From: Terriglobia bacterium
GTDB lineage: Bacteria; Acidobacteriota; Terriglobia; Terriglobales; Acidobacteriaceae
NCBI GenBank assembly: GCA_020073645.1
Contig: JAIQET010000001.1
Location: forward strand, 124,001 to 188,000
Reading direction: 5' to 3'
Length of the DNA: 64,000 bases
The translations under genes were made by a program, and so were the position numbers. The notes beneath the pieces were generated by a model. That model saw only the letters and a list, made by a program, of their open reading frames with translations, had not been told where the DNA came from and did not search any database. Within the stretch, counting starts at the first letter, position 1. Each line of letters begins with the position of its first letter. Shown piece by piece: positions 24,940-33,673 of this stretch.

Positions 24940-26399
24940 TGCGCCCTTCCCCGTTTTCCGTTTTGCCATTCTGTCCACATGCCAAAGATCTTCAACTGCT
25001 CATCCAGACCCGTGTCCCGCATGGTCTGCTCGATTTGCGCATGAGTCAGGCGCGGCCCCAACTTTTCCGGAGAGTCGGCGATGGCAAAGCTCACCGCGGC
25101 CGCTTCCGCCACGTGCTTCTTGAGTTGCGCCAAGTCCACTTTGTCGAAGGTGTCCGACATGGCGTGGTAGTTGATCAGGTAATTACCTTCTTCCTGATTG
25201 GCGACTAGCGTAGGCACGCCTTCCAACAGGAAATCAAAGTTGTCCGTTCCCCATTCCGCGTCGGTCGTGAGGGCGGTGGCGTCAAACTGCTTGAGCGGCG
25301 CCACCAGCGTCGTGGCCGCACCGACCACGTCTTTCCGACCGCCTAATGAAAAGCCTGTGACCCGGCCAATTCCGGAGTCGAAAACCACCACGCCCGCTGC
25401 CTTGTCCAGTTCGCTGCGATGCGCCACGGCATAGGCATGCGATCCGACCATGCCTTCTTCTTCCCCGGAAAAAAGAATGAAACGGATGCTGCGTCGCGGG
25501 CGCAGTCCTGATGCCTTGATGGCGCGTAGCGCGTCAATCACCAAGGCGGCGTTGCAACCATTGTCGAGCGCGCCCGTGCCCAGTTCCCACGAATCCAGAT
25601 GCGCGCCCAACACCACAAACTCGTCCGGCTTCTCGCTACCCCGTATCTCCGCCACCACGTTTGCCGCTGGAATCGGTCCTCCAATGCGGTTGGGAATGGC
25701 GAGGTCGGCATACAGCTTCTGGCCTGCGGCCAGCAGGCGCGCCATGCGTCCGGCATCTTCGCGCGCCACCAGGACCATGGGAATGCGATCGATCTCGCCG
25801 TCTGCTGAGTTGGTGTGCCGGTAGAGGAGATCATTGGGCCGGGTGGACTGGAAAGCGATGGCCAGAGCTGTTCCCTGCACCGCGCGATCAATGACCGGCG
25901 GTGCGTTGAGGTACTCGTCGAACAGATCTTTCCATTCTTTCATCTCCTCCGAGTGCACCAGCAGAATGGCACCCGCGATACTTCCCGCTTTGGCGAAATC
26001 CTGGGCGCTACCGTGGCCAACATCGAGGACGGGTACGCGGGTATGTGGTGCCAGCGCAGGAGCCCAGGCCAGGGAAACCACGCGCACCTTGAACTGTTCG
26101 GGAGAAACAACGTTCATGCGTGTCGCGCCCTCAGCCCAGGAAGAGCGGATCGTGAAATCCTCCGTGTGGACGCGGTCCGCGCCGGCGGCTTTGAACGCCG
26201 CCAAGCCCCAGTCCACTGCTTTCTGCATGGCCGGTGTCCCCGGCACGCGACCGCCGATTCCGTCCGTCAGCCGTTGTAGATTTTGATCCAATGAGGAGGG
26301 CTTCAGCGCCTCCGCGATAATGCGGTCGCTGGCGTCTTGGGCAAATGCGGCGCACACCAGCACGACCGGCAGCAGGAGATACGTCTTCACTCTTCGCAT
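24936..26399 (-). CDS. Secreted M28 family aminopeptidase/carboxypeptidase with PA domain
   Basis: A 487-residue exported metallopeptidase. It has a signal peptide (residues 1-20, cleaving after AFA), a protease-associated insert around 115-210, then the dizinc catalytic domain: GAHLDSWELGTGALDNG, FSGEEEGMVGSHAYA, and NYHAMSDTFDKVD with the last His/Asp ligands. It likely trims peptides outside the cytoplasm. A second M28 enzyme lies immediately upstream on the same strand, but with a 133-bp gap, so they are probably separate units. Confidence 0.88.
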   Translation of the reverse strand: MRRVKTYLLLPVVLVCAAFAQDASDRIIAEALKPSSLDQNLQRLTDGIGGRVPGTPAMQKAVDWGLAAFKAAGADRVHTEDFTIRSSWAEGATRMNVVSPEQFKVRVVSLAWAPALAPHTRVPVLDVGHGSAQDFAKAGSIAGAILLVHSEEMKEWKDLFDEYLNAPPVIDRAVQGTALAIAFQSTRPNDLLYRHTNSADGEIDRIPMVLVAREDAGRMARLLAAGQKLYADLAIPNRIGGPIPAANVVAEIRGSEKPDEFVVLGAHLDSWELGTGALDNGCNAALVIDALRAIKASGLRPRRSIRFILFSGEEEGMVGSHAYAVAHRSELDKAAGVVVFDSGIGRVTGFSLGGRKDVVGAATTLVAPLKQFDATALTTDAEWGTDNFDFLLEGVPTLVANQEEGNYLINYHAMSDTFDKVDLAQLKKHVAEAAAVSFAIADSPEKLGPRLTHAQIEQTMRDTGLDEQLKIFGMWTEWQNGKRGRAQ

Positions 26400-26532
26400 A
26401 ACGCGAGATTAGAAATGAAAATCAACAAAAGGGGAAGGGGGCGGGTACGGTCGGAGTGGTGCGCCTCAGGCCTGTGCACGGAGGTTCTTGAGTTGAAGAA
26501 CAGTTCTCAGTTCTCAGCGTCCGGAAGCTCCG

Positions 26533-27543
26533 CTACTTGATCTTCTCGAGCAGCTTCACCGTCTCCAGGGTCACACTACCCACGATTTCCAGGCTCTTGG
26601 GACTCACCTTGTCCACGGTGTCCTGGGGCGTGTGGTGGAACACGTTGTTGTAGCCATAGTTCAGGTCAATCAGGTCGGCACAGGGCACACCCCGCTGCAC
26701 AAACGGGAAGTGGTCATCTTCTACGCTGATGGTGCGCCCGAAGAAGTGCGACTGGTATCCCAGTCGGGTCGCCGCCTGGTACACCACGCTTTCCAGCCAC
26801 GGGGTGGAGTTGGTGTCCTGGTCGATATTGAGGTCGGCGTCACCAATCATGTCTTCCAGCAGGAACGCTTTGATGTTCTTGAGCGTGCCGTCCTTTTCCC
26901 ACTTCTCAGCGAGGTGGCGGCTGCCATATAGGCTGTCGGTCGCCGTCCACTCCTTCACCGCTTCTTCTGCGTCGGTCCACACCAGCCAAACGCTGTAGCC
27001 GTCGCGTTTCTTGCCGCGCAACTGGTTAGCGAATTCCAGCAGGATGGCCGTCGACGAGCCGCCATCGTTGGCCCCTACGTAGCCCGTATCCCGCAACGGA
27101 TAGTTCGTGTCATAGTGGCCCGCGATCACGATGATTCCATCCCGGGTCCCAGGAAACTTGGCGATGATGTTCCGCACCGCGAACTTGCCTTCCGGCGTGT
27201 CCGCGGTGAATGCATCGCCTTCCACCGAGTCGCCTTTCAGGTGGGCGTAGATGTAGTCCTCGAGCTTCTTGTGATTGGCGCTCCCGATGGGACGCGGGCC
27301 GAAGGCGGCCACTTCTTTCACGTACTGCATGGCTCGCGTGGAGTTGAAAGCCGGCGCTGGGCCGATGTCGGGAGCAGTCCCCCCTGCATCCAGGGAGGTT
27401 GGAACCAGCGTGGAAGAAACTGCCGGCTGCGGCGTTTCTGCGGACTTTCCCCGGGCGCAGGCGGCGAGCGTCAGCAGGAGCAGCAGGCACACCACCATCC
27501 GCCCCGGGTGTGGAGCTGCAGCTTCACTTTTTGCGGGAATCAT
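26533..27543 (-). CDS. M28 family peptidase lipoprotein, glutaminyl-cyclase-like
   Basis: A 336-residue lipoprotein: the signal peptide ends in the lipobox LTLAAC (Cys near 30). Catalytic motifs are GHYDTNYPLRDTGYVGANDGGSS, WTDAEEA, FLLEDMIGDADL and NVFHHTPQDTVDKV. The arrangement resembles bacterial/plant-animal glutaminyl cyclases as well as M28 aminopeptidases. The ATG at 27543 overlaps the tatC stop as ATGA, so this gene is translationally coupled to the Tat translocase genes. A longer in-frame ORF to 27735 only translates antisense of tatC. Confidence 0.85.
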   Translation of the reverse strand: MIPAKSEAAAPHPGRMVVCLLLLLTLAACARGKSAETPQPAVSSTLVPTSLDAGGTAPDIGPAPAFNSTRAMQYVKEVAAFGPRPIGSANHKKLEDYIYAHLKGDSVEGDAFTADTPEGKFAVRNIIAKFPGTRDGIIVIAGHYDTNYPLRDTGYVGANDGGSSTAILLEFANQLRGKKRDGYSVWLVWTDAEEAVKEWTATDSLYGSRHLAEKWEKDGTLKNIKAFLLEDMIGDADLNIDQDTNSTPWLESVVYQAATRLGYQSHFFGRTISVEDDHFPFVQRGVPCADLIDLNYGYNNVFHHTPQDTVDKVSPKSLEIVGSVTLETVKLLEKIK

Positions 27544-28343
27544 TCTGCCTTCCGCTCGCGACGCGCTCTTCTCTGCTTGGGATGCACCAAATAGGCCACC
27601 GCGATGCTCACAATGTACAGCGCAATCATGGGAGCGGCAAACAGGCACATGTTGAGGATGTCGGTGGTGGGTGTCAGAATCGCTGCCAGGATGAAGATGA
27701 CCAGGATCGAATAGCGTATGTTGCGCCACATCCATCCCGCGGTCACGATCCCCATCAGAGCAAGGAAGAACACCAGGATCGGCATCTCAAACACTATGCC
27801 CAATCCCAGGATGATGGTCAGGAACAGGTCGGTGTACTCCCCAATGGTGATCATGGGCGTGAACTGCTTGCCGTATCCAATCAGGAAGTCGAGCGCTGCC
27901 GGATAGACCATCTTGTAGCCGAAATATCCGCCCGACAGGAACAGACCTACGGTGGAAAGCATGAACGGCAGCACGTAGCGCTTCTCGTGCCGGTACAGGC
28001 CGGGAGAGATGAACAGCCACACCTGGTACAAAATGACCGGTGACGCCACAAATATGCCGGCCATGAACCCGATCTTCAAGTAAAGGTTGAAGGGTTCCGT
28101 GGGATTCAGGTAAACCAGCTTCTCCACCATCCCGTGGCGGTGCAACGCGTCCATGATGGGCCGCTGCATGATGCCGAAGATGTTCTCGGCGAAACCCCAG
28201 CACACAAAAAAACCCGCCGCCGCCGCGATGATCGAATACACCAGCCTCCGGCGCAGTTCCTCGAGGTGGTCGAGGAAGCTCATCGCTGGCATAGCATCCT
28301 GCTGCTCTCCGGCAGGCGGTACGGCGGCGGCAATTTCAGGCAT
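27540..28343 (-). CDS. tatC: Sec-independent protein translocase TatC
   Basis: A 267-residue, six-helix integral membrane protein. It has the family signatures FLDHLEELRRRLVYS, YLNPTEPFNLYLKIGF, and PVILYQVWLFISPGLYRHEKRYV, the last with the conserved proline/glutamate positions that contact the twin-arginine signal. With TatA it forms the receptor and pore for folded proteins. The ATG at 28343 lies eight bases inside the tatA end, showing coupling. The 4-hydroxybenzoyl-CoA reductase-like molybdoenzyme elsewhere is cytoplasmic, so no direct client is evident here. Confidence 0.95.
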   Translation of the reverse strand: MPEIAAAVPPAGEQQDAMPAMSFLDHLEELRRRLVYSIIAAAAGFFVCWGFAENIFGIMQRPIMDALHRHGMVEKLVYLNPTEPFNLYLKIGFMAGIFVASPVILYQVWLFISPGLYRHEKRYVLPFMLSTVGLFLSGGYFGYKMVYPAALDFLIGYGKQFTPMITIGEYTDLFLTIILGLGIVFEMPILVFFLALMGIVTAGWMWRNIRYSILVIFILAAILTPTTDILNMCLFAAPMIALYIVSIAVAYLVHPKQRRARRERKAE

Positions 28344-28665
28344 CGGTGGCCTTGGCTGGGGAATTGAGCACCGAGGGAGTGGATACTTCATTGGGTTCAG
28401 GGGAAGGTATCACTTCGGGCTGAACCGCCCCGCTGGCTACCGTACCACTTGGCGGCTCCGCGGGAGGCAGAATCTGCCGTTTGGTTTCAGTTACATCCAA
28501 CTGGTTGATTTCCGACTCAATCTGGGCCTTGAACTCGTTGCTGGCGCGCTTGAATTCGTTCAGCGCTCGCCCAATCTGGCGCCCGATTTCCGGCAATTTC
28601 TTCGGCCCAAAGATGATCAGAGCTAGCAGAAAAATGAAGATCATCTCGGGCAGGCCCAGATTCAT
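28336..28665 (-). CDS. tatA: Twin-arginine translocase subunit TatA/TatB
   Basis: A 109-residue protein with one N-terminal helix and the hinge FGPKKLPEIGRQIGRAL, followed by an amphipathic helix and a Pro/Ser/Thr-rich disordered tail. The preceding hydrophobic stretch MIFIFLLALIIFGP fits TatA. The ATG at 28665 was chosen because it places the helix at the very N-terminus. It is the first gene of a tatA-tatC-M28 operon. Confidence 0.9.
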   Translation of the reverse strand: MNLGLPEMIFIFLLALIIFGPKKLPEIGRQIGRALNEFKRASNEFKAQIESEINQLDVTETKRQILPPAEPPSGTVASGAVQPEVIPSPEPNEVSTPSVLNSPAKATDA

Positions 28666-28852
28666 GGTCTCTATGATACTGCGGGACAGGATTGCCAGCA
28701 ATCCGCGGTAATCGGCCCCATCACCGCTGCGGCGGTGCTAGAACGGGCGAACCCTCCACCTGCATGCCCGCATCTTATCGGTCAGCGCAGTATTACCCGC
28801 TTGGTTACTTCGGGTGCCTGAAAACTCGCCTTTTGGCCAGTTTCGGACGTGT

Positions 28853-28858
28853 TATACT
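28853..28858 (+). promoter_or_regulatory. -10 element for the S41 protease gene
   Basis: TATACT at 28853-28858, with TTTTGG 16 bp further upstream, is a plausible sigma-70-type promoter about 50 bases before the ATG at 28907. Confidence 0.4.
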
Positions 28859-28906
28859 GCGCTCAGATGCGGGGCGTTTTTGCGCCCGAGCCGAAGGATA
28901 TCCAAG

Positions 28907-30502
28907 ATGGTTCGTAGTTCTCGTCGCTCTCTCTTTCTTGTCGTCCTCATTCTTGTCAGCTGCGGTTTTCTCGGACTGCTCTTTGGCCAGAAGAGCCCCG
29001 CCATCGCCAGCAGTTCCGATGGCGACATTCGGGACAGCCTGCGCCAGTTCACCTCAATTTATGACGTGGTCGAGCAGAACTACGCCGAACCGGTGAATCC
29101 CGACAAGGCCATCTACAATGGCGCCATTCCGGGTATGCTGCACGTGTTGGACCCGCATTCTAACTTTTTCGATCCCAAGTCTTACGCGCTGCTGCGCGAA
29201 GACCAGCGGGGCAAGTACTACGGTGTGGGCATGACCGTCGGACCCCGCAACAATAAAGTCATCGTGATTGCTCCCTTCGTGGGCACGCCGGCCTACCGCG
29301 CCGGCATCCGGCCGGGTGACATCATCGTCGCCGTGGACGGCAAGCCCACCGATAACATGAGCACGTCCGACGTGGCGGATCTGCTGAAGGGCCCCAAGGG
29401 CACCACTGTCCATATCACCGTCCTGCGGGAGGGCGTGGACAAACCCATTGAGTTCGCCGTGGTGCGTGACGAAATTCCGCGCTACAGCGTGGACCTGCAC
29501 TTCCTCATCCGGCCTGGCATCGGCTACATGCACGTCTCTGGTTTTAACGAGACCACGGAGCACGAAGTCGGGCAGGCCCTCGATGAGATGGGCGATCTCA
29601 AGGGCCTTATCCTTGATCTGCGCCAAAATCCCGGCGGTCTGCTCAGTGAAGGCGTCGGCGTGGCTGACAAGTTCCTGCGCAAGGGTCAACTGATCGTTTC
29701 CCACCACGGCCGCTCTTCTCCGGAGAAGCGCTACGTCGCCACTCACGGCAATGGTGGCAAGGAATATCCCCTGGTGGTGTTAGTAAATCGGGGCACGGCT
29801 TCGGCGGCTGAGATTGTGGCCGGCGCCATCCAGGACCATGATCGTGGCCTGATCGCGGGCGAAACCACCTTCGGCAAGGGGCTGGTCCAGACCGTCTATC
29901 CTCTGTCCGAGAACACCGGACTAGCCTTAACCACGGCTAAGTACTACACCCCAAGCGGGCGCCTGATCCAGCGCGACTACTCCAACGTGTCGCTTTACGA
30001 CTACTACTTCAACCGTGACCCCGAGGACAACACCACCAGCCACGAGGTCAAGCTGACCGACAGTGGCCGAACGATGTACGGTGGCGGCGGCATCACCCCC
30101 GACGTGAAGATCGCCCCGGTGAAGAGCAACAAGTTTCAGGATACCCTGCTGCAGCGTTATGCCTTCTTCAACTTCGCCAAGCGCTACATCCTCGGTCATC
30201 ACCCCAGCAAGAGCTTTGAGACTGACGATGTGACCCTGCAGGACTTCCGCAAGTTCCTCGATGAGGAAAAGATCCCCTACACCGAGGCAGACTTCGTGGA
30301 GAACAACGACTGGCTGCGCTCCAGCATTCGCAGTGAGATTTTCATCGACGCCTTCGGCCAGGAGGAAGGCCTGAAGGTCAAGGCTGAGACTGACCCGGAG
30401 GTCGTCAAGGCCCTCGATCTGCTGCCCCAGGCGAAAGCCCTGGCGGATAATGCGCGCCGCATCGTTGCCGAGCGCACCGCCTCCCATAGCCTGAGCCGCT
30501 AA
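28907..30502 (+). CDS. S41 family C-terminal processing protease (CtpA-like)
   Basis: A 531-residue protease. An N-terminal signal anchor (RRSLFLVVLILVSCGFLGLLFG) leads to a helical cap, a PDZ domain around 105-190 (AGIRPGDIIVAVDGKP) and the serine/lysine dyad: Ser299 in NRGTASAAEIVAGA and Lys324 in GETTFGKGLVQT. It degrades or trims envelope proteins at their C-termini. GAAGGA at 28893-28898 supports this start over an upstream ATG at 28814. About 130 residues follow the protease core. Confidence 0.92.
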   Translation: MVRSSRRSLFLVVLILVSCGFLGLLFGQKSPAIASSSDGDIRDSLRQFTSIYDVVEQNYAEPVNPDKAIYNGAIPGMLHVLDPHSNFFDPKSYALLREDQRGKYYGVGMTVGPRNNKVIVIAPFVGTPAYRAGIRPGDIIVAVDGKPTDNMSTSDVADLLKGPKGTTVHITVLREGVDKPIEFAVVRDEIPRYSVDLHFLIRPGIGYMHVSGFNETTEHEVGQALDEMGDLKGLILDLRQNPGGLLSEGVGVADKFLRKGQLIVSHHGRSSPEKRYVATHGNGGKEYPLVVLVNRGTASAAEIVAGAIQDHDRGLIAGETTFGKGLVQTVYPLSENTGLALTTAKYYTPSGRLIQRDYSNVSLYDYYFNRDPEDNTTSHEVKLTDSGRTMYGGGGITPDVKIAPVKSNKFQDTLLQRYAFFNFAKRYILGHHPSKSFETDDVTLQDFRKFLDEEKIPYTEADFVENNDWLRSSIRSEIFIDAFGQEEGLKVKAETDPEVVKALDLLPQAKALADNARRIVAERTASHSLSR

Positions 30503-30520
30503 CCACGACTTGAGCTTGCC

Positions 30521-30542
30521 GTAGCGCCGGCGTCCCGCCGGG
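30521..30542. repeat. GC palindrome copy, GTAGCGCCGGCGTCCCGCCGG
   Basis: This copy matches the elements at 20176 and 59866 apart from the final bases. It lies just after the S41 protease gene. Confidence 0.8.
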
Positions 30543-30642
30543 CACCTCGCTCTGAGCGGGCCAATTCCCCTCGTCCACCGGCGCCAGGTAACGGCGAATA
30601 GGTACTGGCGACGGGTTTTCCTCTGCCCTATACTCCATTGGC

Positions 30643-31173
30643 ATGGTGAAGGAGGGGGTCTGGATTTTGACCGCAGTGCTGGCCATAGCCGCGGGCTGGA
30701 CGGATTGGCGCTCTCGGCGCATCCCCAACTGGCTTACCCTGCCCGGCCTGCTGCTGGGGTTTGCGCTGAACTCCGCGGTTTTCGGCTGGAGCGGCGCCAG
30801 GGACTCCCTGATGGGTGCGGCCCTGGGATTGGCCCTGCTGCTTCCCTTCGTCCTGGTACGCAGCCTGGGCGCGGGTGACTGGAAACTGGTGGGCGCATTG
30901 GGCGCCTGCCTGGGACCGCACCACTTGATCAATGTGCTGGTGGGTACACTTTTGATCGCGGGCGTGATGGCGCTGGCGTTGATCGTGTGGAAGAAGCGGG
31001 TAAGGCAAACCTTGCGCAACCTGGGGCGCATGTTGGGCGCTTTCTTCACCCTTCACCTGCCCGGACCGGAGCTTTCCCTCGACAACCCGCAGTCGCTGAA
31101 GGTGCCCTTCGGGGTTGCTGTCGCGGTTGCTGTGATTCTTTATACTGCTAGACAGGCATGGGGAGTGTCGTAG
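30643..31173 (+). CDS. Type IV prepilin peptidase, A24 family (TadV/CpaA)
   Basis: A 176-residue membrane peptidase with the two catalytic aspartates in AAGWTDWRSRRIPNWLTLPGL and SLGAGDWKLVGALGACLG, plus four to five further helices. The short form without a methyltransferase domain is typical of TadV/CpaA, which cleaves Flp and TadE-type prepilins. It begins a tad locus; the two TadE genes and TadG follow with overlaps. The Flp pilins it should process are 16 kb away at 46547-47200. Confidence 0.9.
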   Translation: MVKEGVWILTAVLAIAAGWTDWRSRRIPNWLTLPGLLLGFALNSAVFGWSGARDSLMGAALGLALLLPFVLVRSLGAGDWKLVGALGACLGPHHLINVLVGTLLIAGVMALALIVWKKRVRQTLRNLGRMLGAFFTLHLPGPELSLDNPQSLKVPFGVAVAVAVILYTARQAWGVS

Positions 31174-31727
31174 CCGGCATGGCGCGTTGGAAGAACAGCC
31201 TCACAGCAACCACGGCTTCCGAGATCGCCGAAGCCGCCCTGGTGCTGCCCTTGATGTTCACTCTGCTGCTGGGCATCTTCTATGTGGGGCGCGCCTACAA
31301 TATTTATGCGGCCATGAATCACGCCGCCCGCGAGGGCGCTCGCGCGGCCGCATCGTCCACCTGCGCCACTTGCGCTACTCCGAACCAACCGCTTCCTGCC
31401 GACCAGGTAGCCACCAACTACGTGGCCCCGGTGCTGTCGGCCTCCGGAATAGACAACAGCCGGGTTACCAGCGCGGTGACTCCAAACTTTTGCAAATGCG
31501 GCTTGGGCGGGTGCCAGCCGGTGCAGTGCGACCCACTCGGAACTGGTGCCGTCCCCTCGGTGTGCGTGCAGTACAACGTGGATCTCGGCCTGCAAAACTA
31601 CAGCCCGGTTACGTGCGGTACTGCGGTCAGCTTCCAGTATCCCTTTCACTTGCCGCTGCCGTTTGCACCCTCCAGCCTGCAAACGGTGACCATCACGACG
31701 CAGGCCCAGGCGAGGGCGGAACAGTGA
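31158..31727 (+). CDS. TadE family pseudopilin
   Basis: A 189-residue protein with the TadE N-terminal block ASEIAEAALVLPLMFTLLLGIFYVGRA and then YNIYAAMNHAAREGARAA. An extracytoplasmic domain containing eight cysteines (for example CATCATP and CKCGLGGCQPVQC) follows. TadE/F pseudopilins assemble with Flp in the tight-adherence pilus. The ATG at 31158 overlaps the peptidase gene by 16 nt; an alternative ATG at 31179 would start just after that stop. The Cys-rich outer domain is unusual. Confidence 0.87.
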   Translation: MGSVVAGMARWKNSLTATTASEIAEAALVLPLMFTLLLGIFYVGRAYNIYAAMNHAAREGARAAASSTCATCATPNQPLPADQVATNYVAPVLSASGIDNSRVTSAVTPNFCKCGLGGCQPVQCDPLGTGAVPSVCVQYNVDLGLQNYSPVTCGTAVSFQYPFHLPLPFAPSSLQTVTITTQAQARAEQ

Positions 31728-32344
31728 GTGGCCCAGGTCAAAGCAAAGGTTGGGGTACGATCGCGGACCGCCTTTTGGGATCGGCGTTACTGCTTGGCGA
31801 CGCGCGCGCTTCACAAATTGTCGAATTCGCCGTGGCCTTGCCTTTGCTGGTGGTGTTTCTCGTGGCTATTTTCGATTTTGGGAATGCCTTCAGTGTGAAA
31901 CACAAACTTACCAACGCGGCGCGGGAAGGAGCACGTTTCGCTTCCAACCAGCCCACCACTGACCTGTCTCTGTCCACCGCCGGCACCACTGGCTCGCCGA
32001 AGGCGGTAGCTACGCTGGTGGGGGAGTATTTGCTAGCCAACAAGGTGAACGACTGCGGCCTCTCCAGTGTCACCCCTCCTCCCCCTTCCGGCTTGACGTG
32101 GATTTATACTGCCAGCAGCGGCTGCCCGGGTGCTCTGACTCTTACGATTGAGCGTGGATATACCTACACGACTGCTCCTTCCGCGCTTTACCCCACGGGC
32201 ATCAACGTGGAAGCGACGCGCGTCACTTTGAGCTATCCGTACAAATGGCAATTTAATACCATATTCCAGTTCCTGGTGCCCGGCGGCGGTTTTGCCGGCA
32301 CCAGCCAGATCTCCAGTGTAGCGGTGATGCAGAACCTGAACTGA
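31724..32344 (+). CDS. Second TadE family pseudopilin
   Basis: A 206-residue paralogue of the preceding gene with SQIVEFAVALPLLVVFLVAIFDFGNAF and KHKLTNAAREGARFASNQ near the N-terminus. A beta-rich outer domain follows, with two cysteines. The start is a GTG at 31724 that overlaps the upstream stop as GTGA, so it is translationally coupled. Two TadE-like proteins per locus are usual (TadE and TadF). Confidence 0.85.
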   Translation: MSGPGQSKGWGTIADRLLGSALLLGDARASQIVEFAVALPLLVVFLVAIFDFGNAFSVKHKLTNAAREGARFASNQPTTDLSLSTAGTTGSPKAVATLVGEYLLANKVNDCGLSSVTPPPPSGLTWIYTASSGCPGALTLTIERGYTYTTAPSALYPTGINVEATRVTLSYPYKWQFNTIFQFLVPGGGFAGTSQISSVAVMQNLN

Positions 32345-33666
32345 TGAGAATCGACATGCCTTCGCCAATCCACGCTTCGCAGCGCCCGCGGGAGCGTGGT
32401 GTAACCATTCTGTTGGTTGCCGTCGCCCTGGTAGTGGTGCTCGGGATGGCAGCCTTGGCCATCGACGTGGTGACTCTGTACGTGGCTCGCGCCGAGGCTC
32501 AGCGCGCCGCCGATGCCGCTGCCCTGGCGGGGGCCAAGGCTTTCGTCACTTCTAGCTTCACTTCCAGCGTTCCCGGCTTCGATGTGTGCACCCCCGTCGC
32601 CGGAACTGGAGGCTCCGGCGCTGCCAACTTGCAGGCCCAGGCGGCCGCAACCCAGAATCTCGTCGCCGGAGTGCCGGCGACCGTTCAATCCATTAGCTGC
32701 AATCTCAGCCAGGCCGATGGAAAAAATCCGCAGATCTCGGTGACAGTGCAACGAACGAACCTACCCACATTCTTTGCCCGGATCTGGGGCAGCAGCGGCA
32801 ATAGTGTCAGCGCAAGCGCGACCGCAGAGGCCTACAACCCATCCGGTTCCTCGCTGCCGGTGTCGGTGGCCTTCGTGAAGCCGTTTCTGATTCCCAACTG
32901 CAATCCCACGACCGCCCCCGGAGCGACGTGCGCGGGAGGCTATTTTGTTTCGACCTCCAACGGCGCTCTCAATAATCCCGCCGCATATATCGGTGTGTCT
33001 CTCCCATTCCCCCCAGCCAGTCAGCCCAGCCCCACGCCTGGGCAGTACTACATCATTGATCCCTCCCCACCTGCCAGTGTTTGCCCCGGAAGCTTCGCTT
33101 TGCCCTCCGGCTCCTGCGATACCGTCGGCGGCGGCGGAGTATACGACAACATTGCCTGTGCAAACGTCAACCCGATGAGTTGTGGTAGTAGCCAACCCGT
33201 GGATCCCAACAATGCGACCATTCTGCTCCACACGAACACAGCCGACGGCGCGCGCTGCCTGATTCATGCTTCCGTTTCTCCCACCAGCGCCGTTTCCTGC
33301 ACCAATCCCAATCCGAACAATCAAGACTGTTTCCTGCCCGGCCCCCCGGTAACAATTAATGGGGGCACATCCAATCCCAATCTCGCTTTTCAGTCACCCC
33401 TGCCTACCGCCGTCAACATCAGCCGCAGCGACTCGGTGGTGACCGTGCCGCTGTACGACGGTCTGACCGACCTTTGCTCCCCTAACTGCACCGGACGATC
33501 CGCGCTGATTGTCGGCTTCCTGCAGTTAGGTATACAGGATGTCAGGACGGATGGAACCATTGACGCCATCGTGTTGAACGCGGCCGGTTGTGACCCGGGC
33601 GGCTCGGGGACGGCAGTGTCGGGCGGTGGTGTTTCCCCAATTCCCGTTCGTCTTATACACAATTGA
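32344..33666 (+). CDS. TadG-like pilus assembly protein
   Basis: A 440-residue protein with one N-terminal helix (RGVTILLVAVALVVVLGMAALAIDVVTLYVARAEAQRAADAAALAGAKAF, about residues 19-68), the hallmark of the Tad N-terminal domain. A long, low-charge, cysteine- and proline-containing extracellular part follows. TadG homologues connect pilus and envelope. It overlaps the second TadE stop by one base (TGATG) and closes the four-gene tad unit. ATPase and secretin genes (TadA, RcpA) are not in this window. Confidence 0.82.
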   Translation: MRIDMPSPIHASQRPRERGVTILLVAVALVVVLGMAALAIDVVTLYVARAEAQRAADAAALAGAKAFVTSSFTSSVPGFDVCTPVAGTGGSGAANLQAQAAATQNLVAGVPATVQSISCNLSQADGKNPQISVTVQRTNLPTFFARIWGSSGNSVSASATAEAYNPSGSSLPVSVAFVKPFLIPNCNPTTAPGATCAGGYFVSTSNGALNNPAAYIGVSLPFPPASQPSPTPGQYYIIDPSPPASVCPGSFALPSGSCDTVGGGGVYDNIACANVNPMSCGSSQPVDPNNATILLHTNTADGARCLIHASVSPTSAVSCTNPNPNNQDCFLPGPPVTINGGTSNPNLAFQSPLPTAVNISRSDSVVTVPLYDGLTDLCSPNCTGRSALIVGFLQLGIQDVRTDGTIDAIVLNAAGCDPGGSGTAVSGGGVSPIPVRLIHN

Positions 33667-33673
33667 AGTGCTT

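Noticed and set aside
26502-26515. AGTTCTC repeat as a full heptamer array
   Set aside because: Only two complete units are present, so it is mentioned with the repeat system but not listed as a feature.
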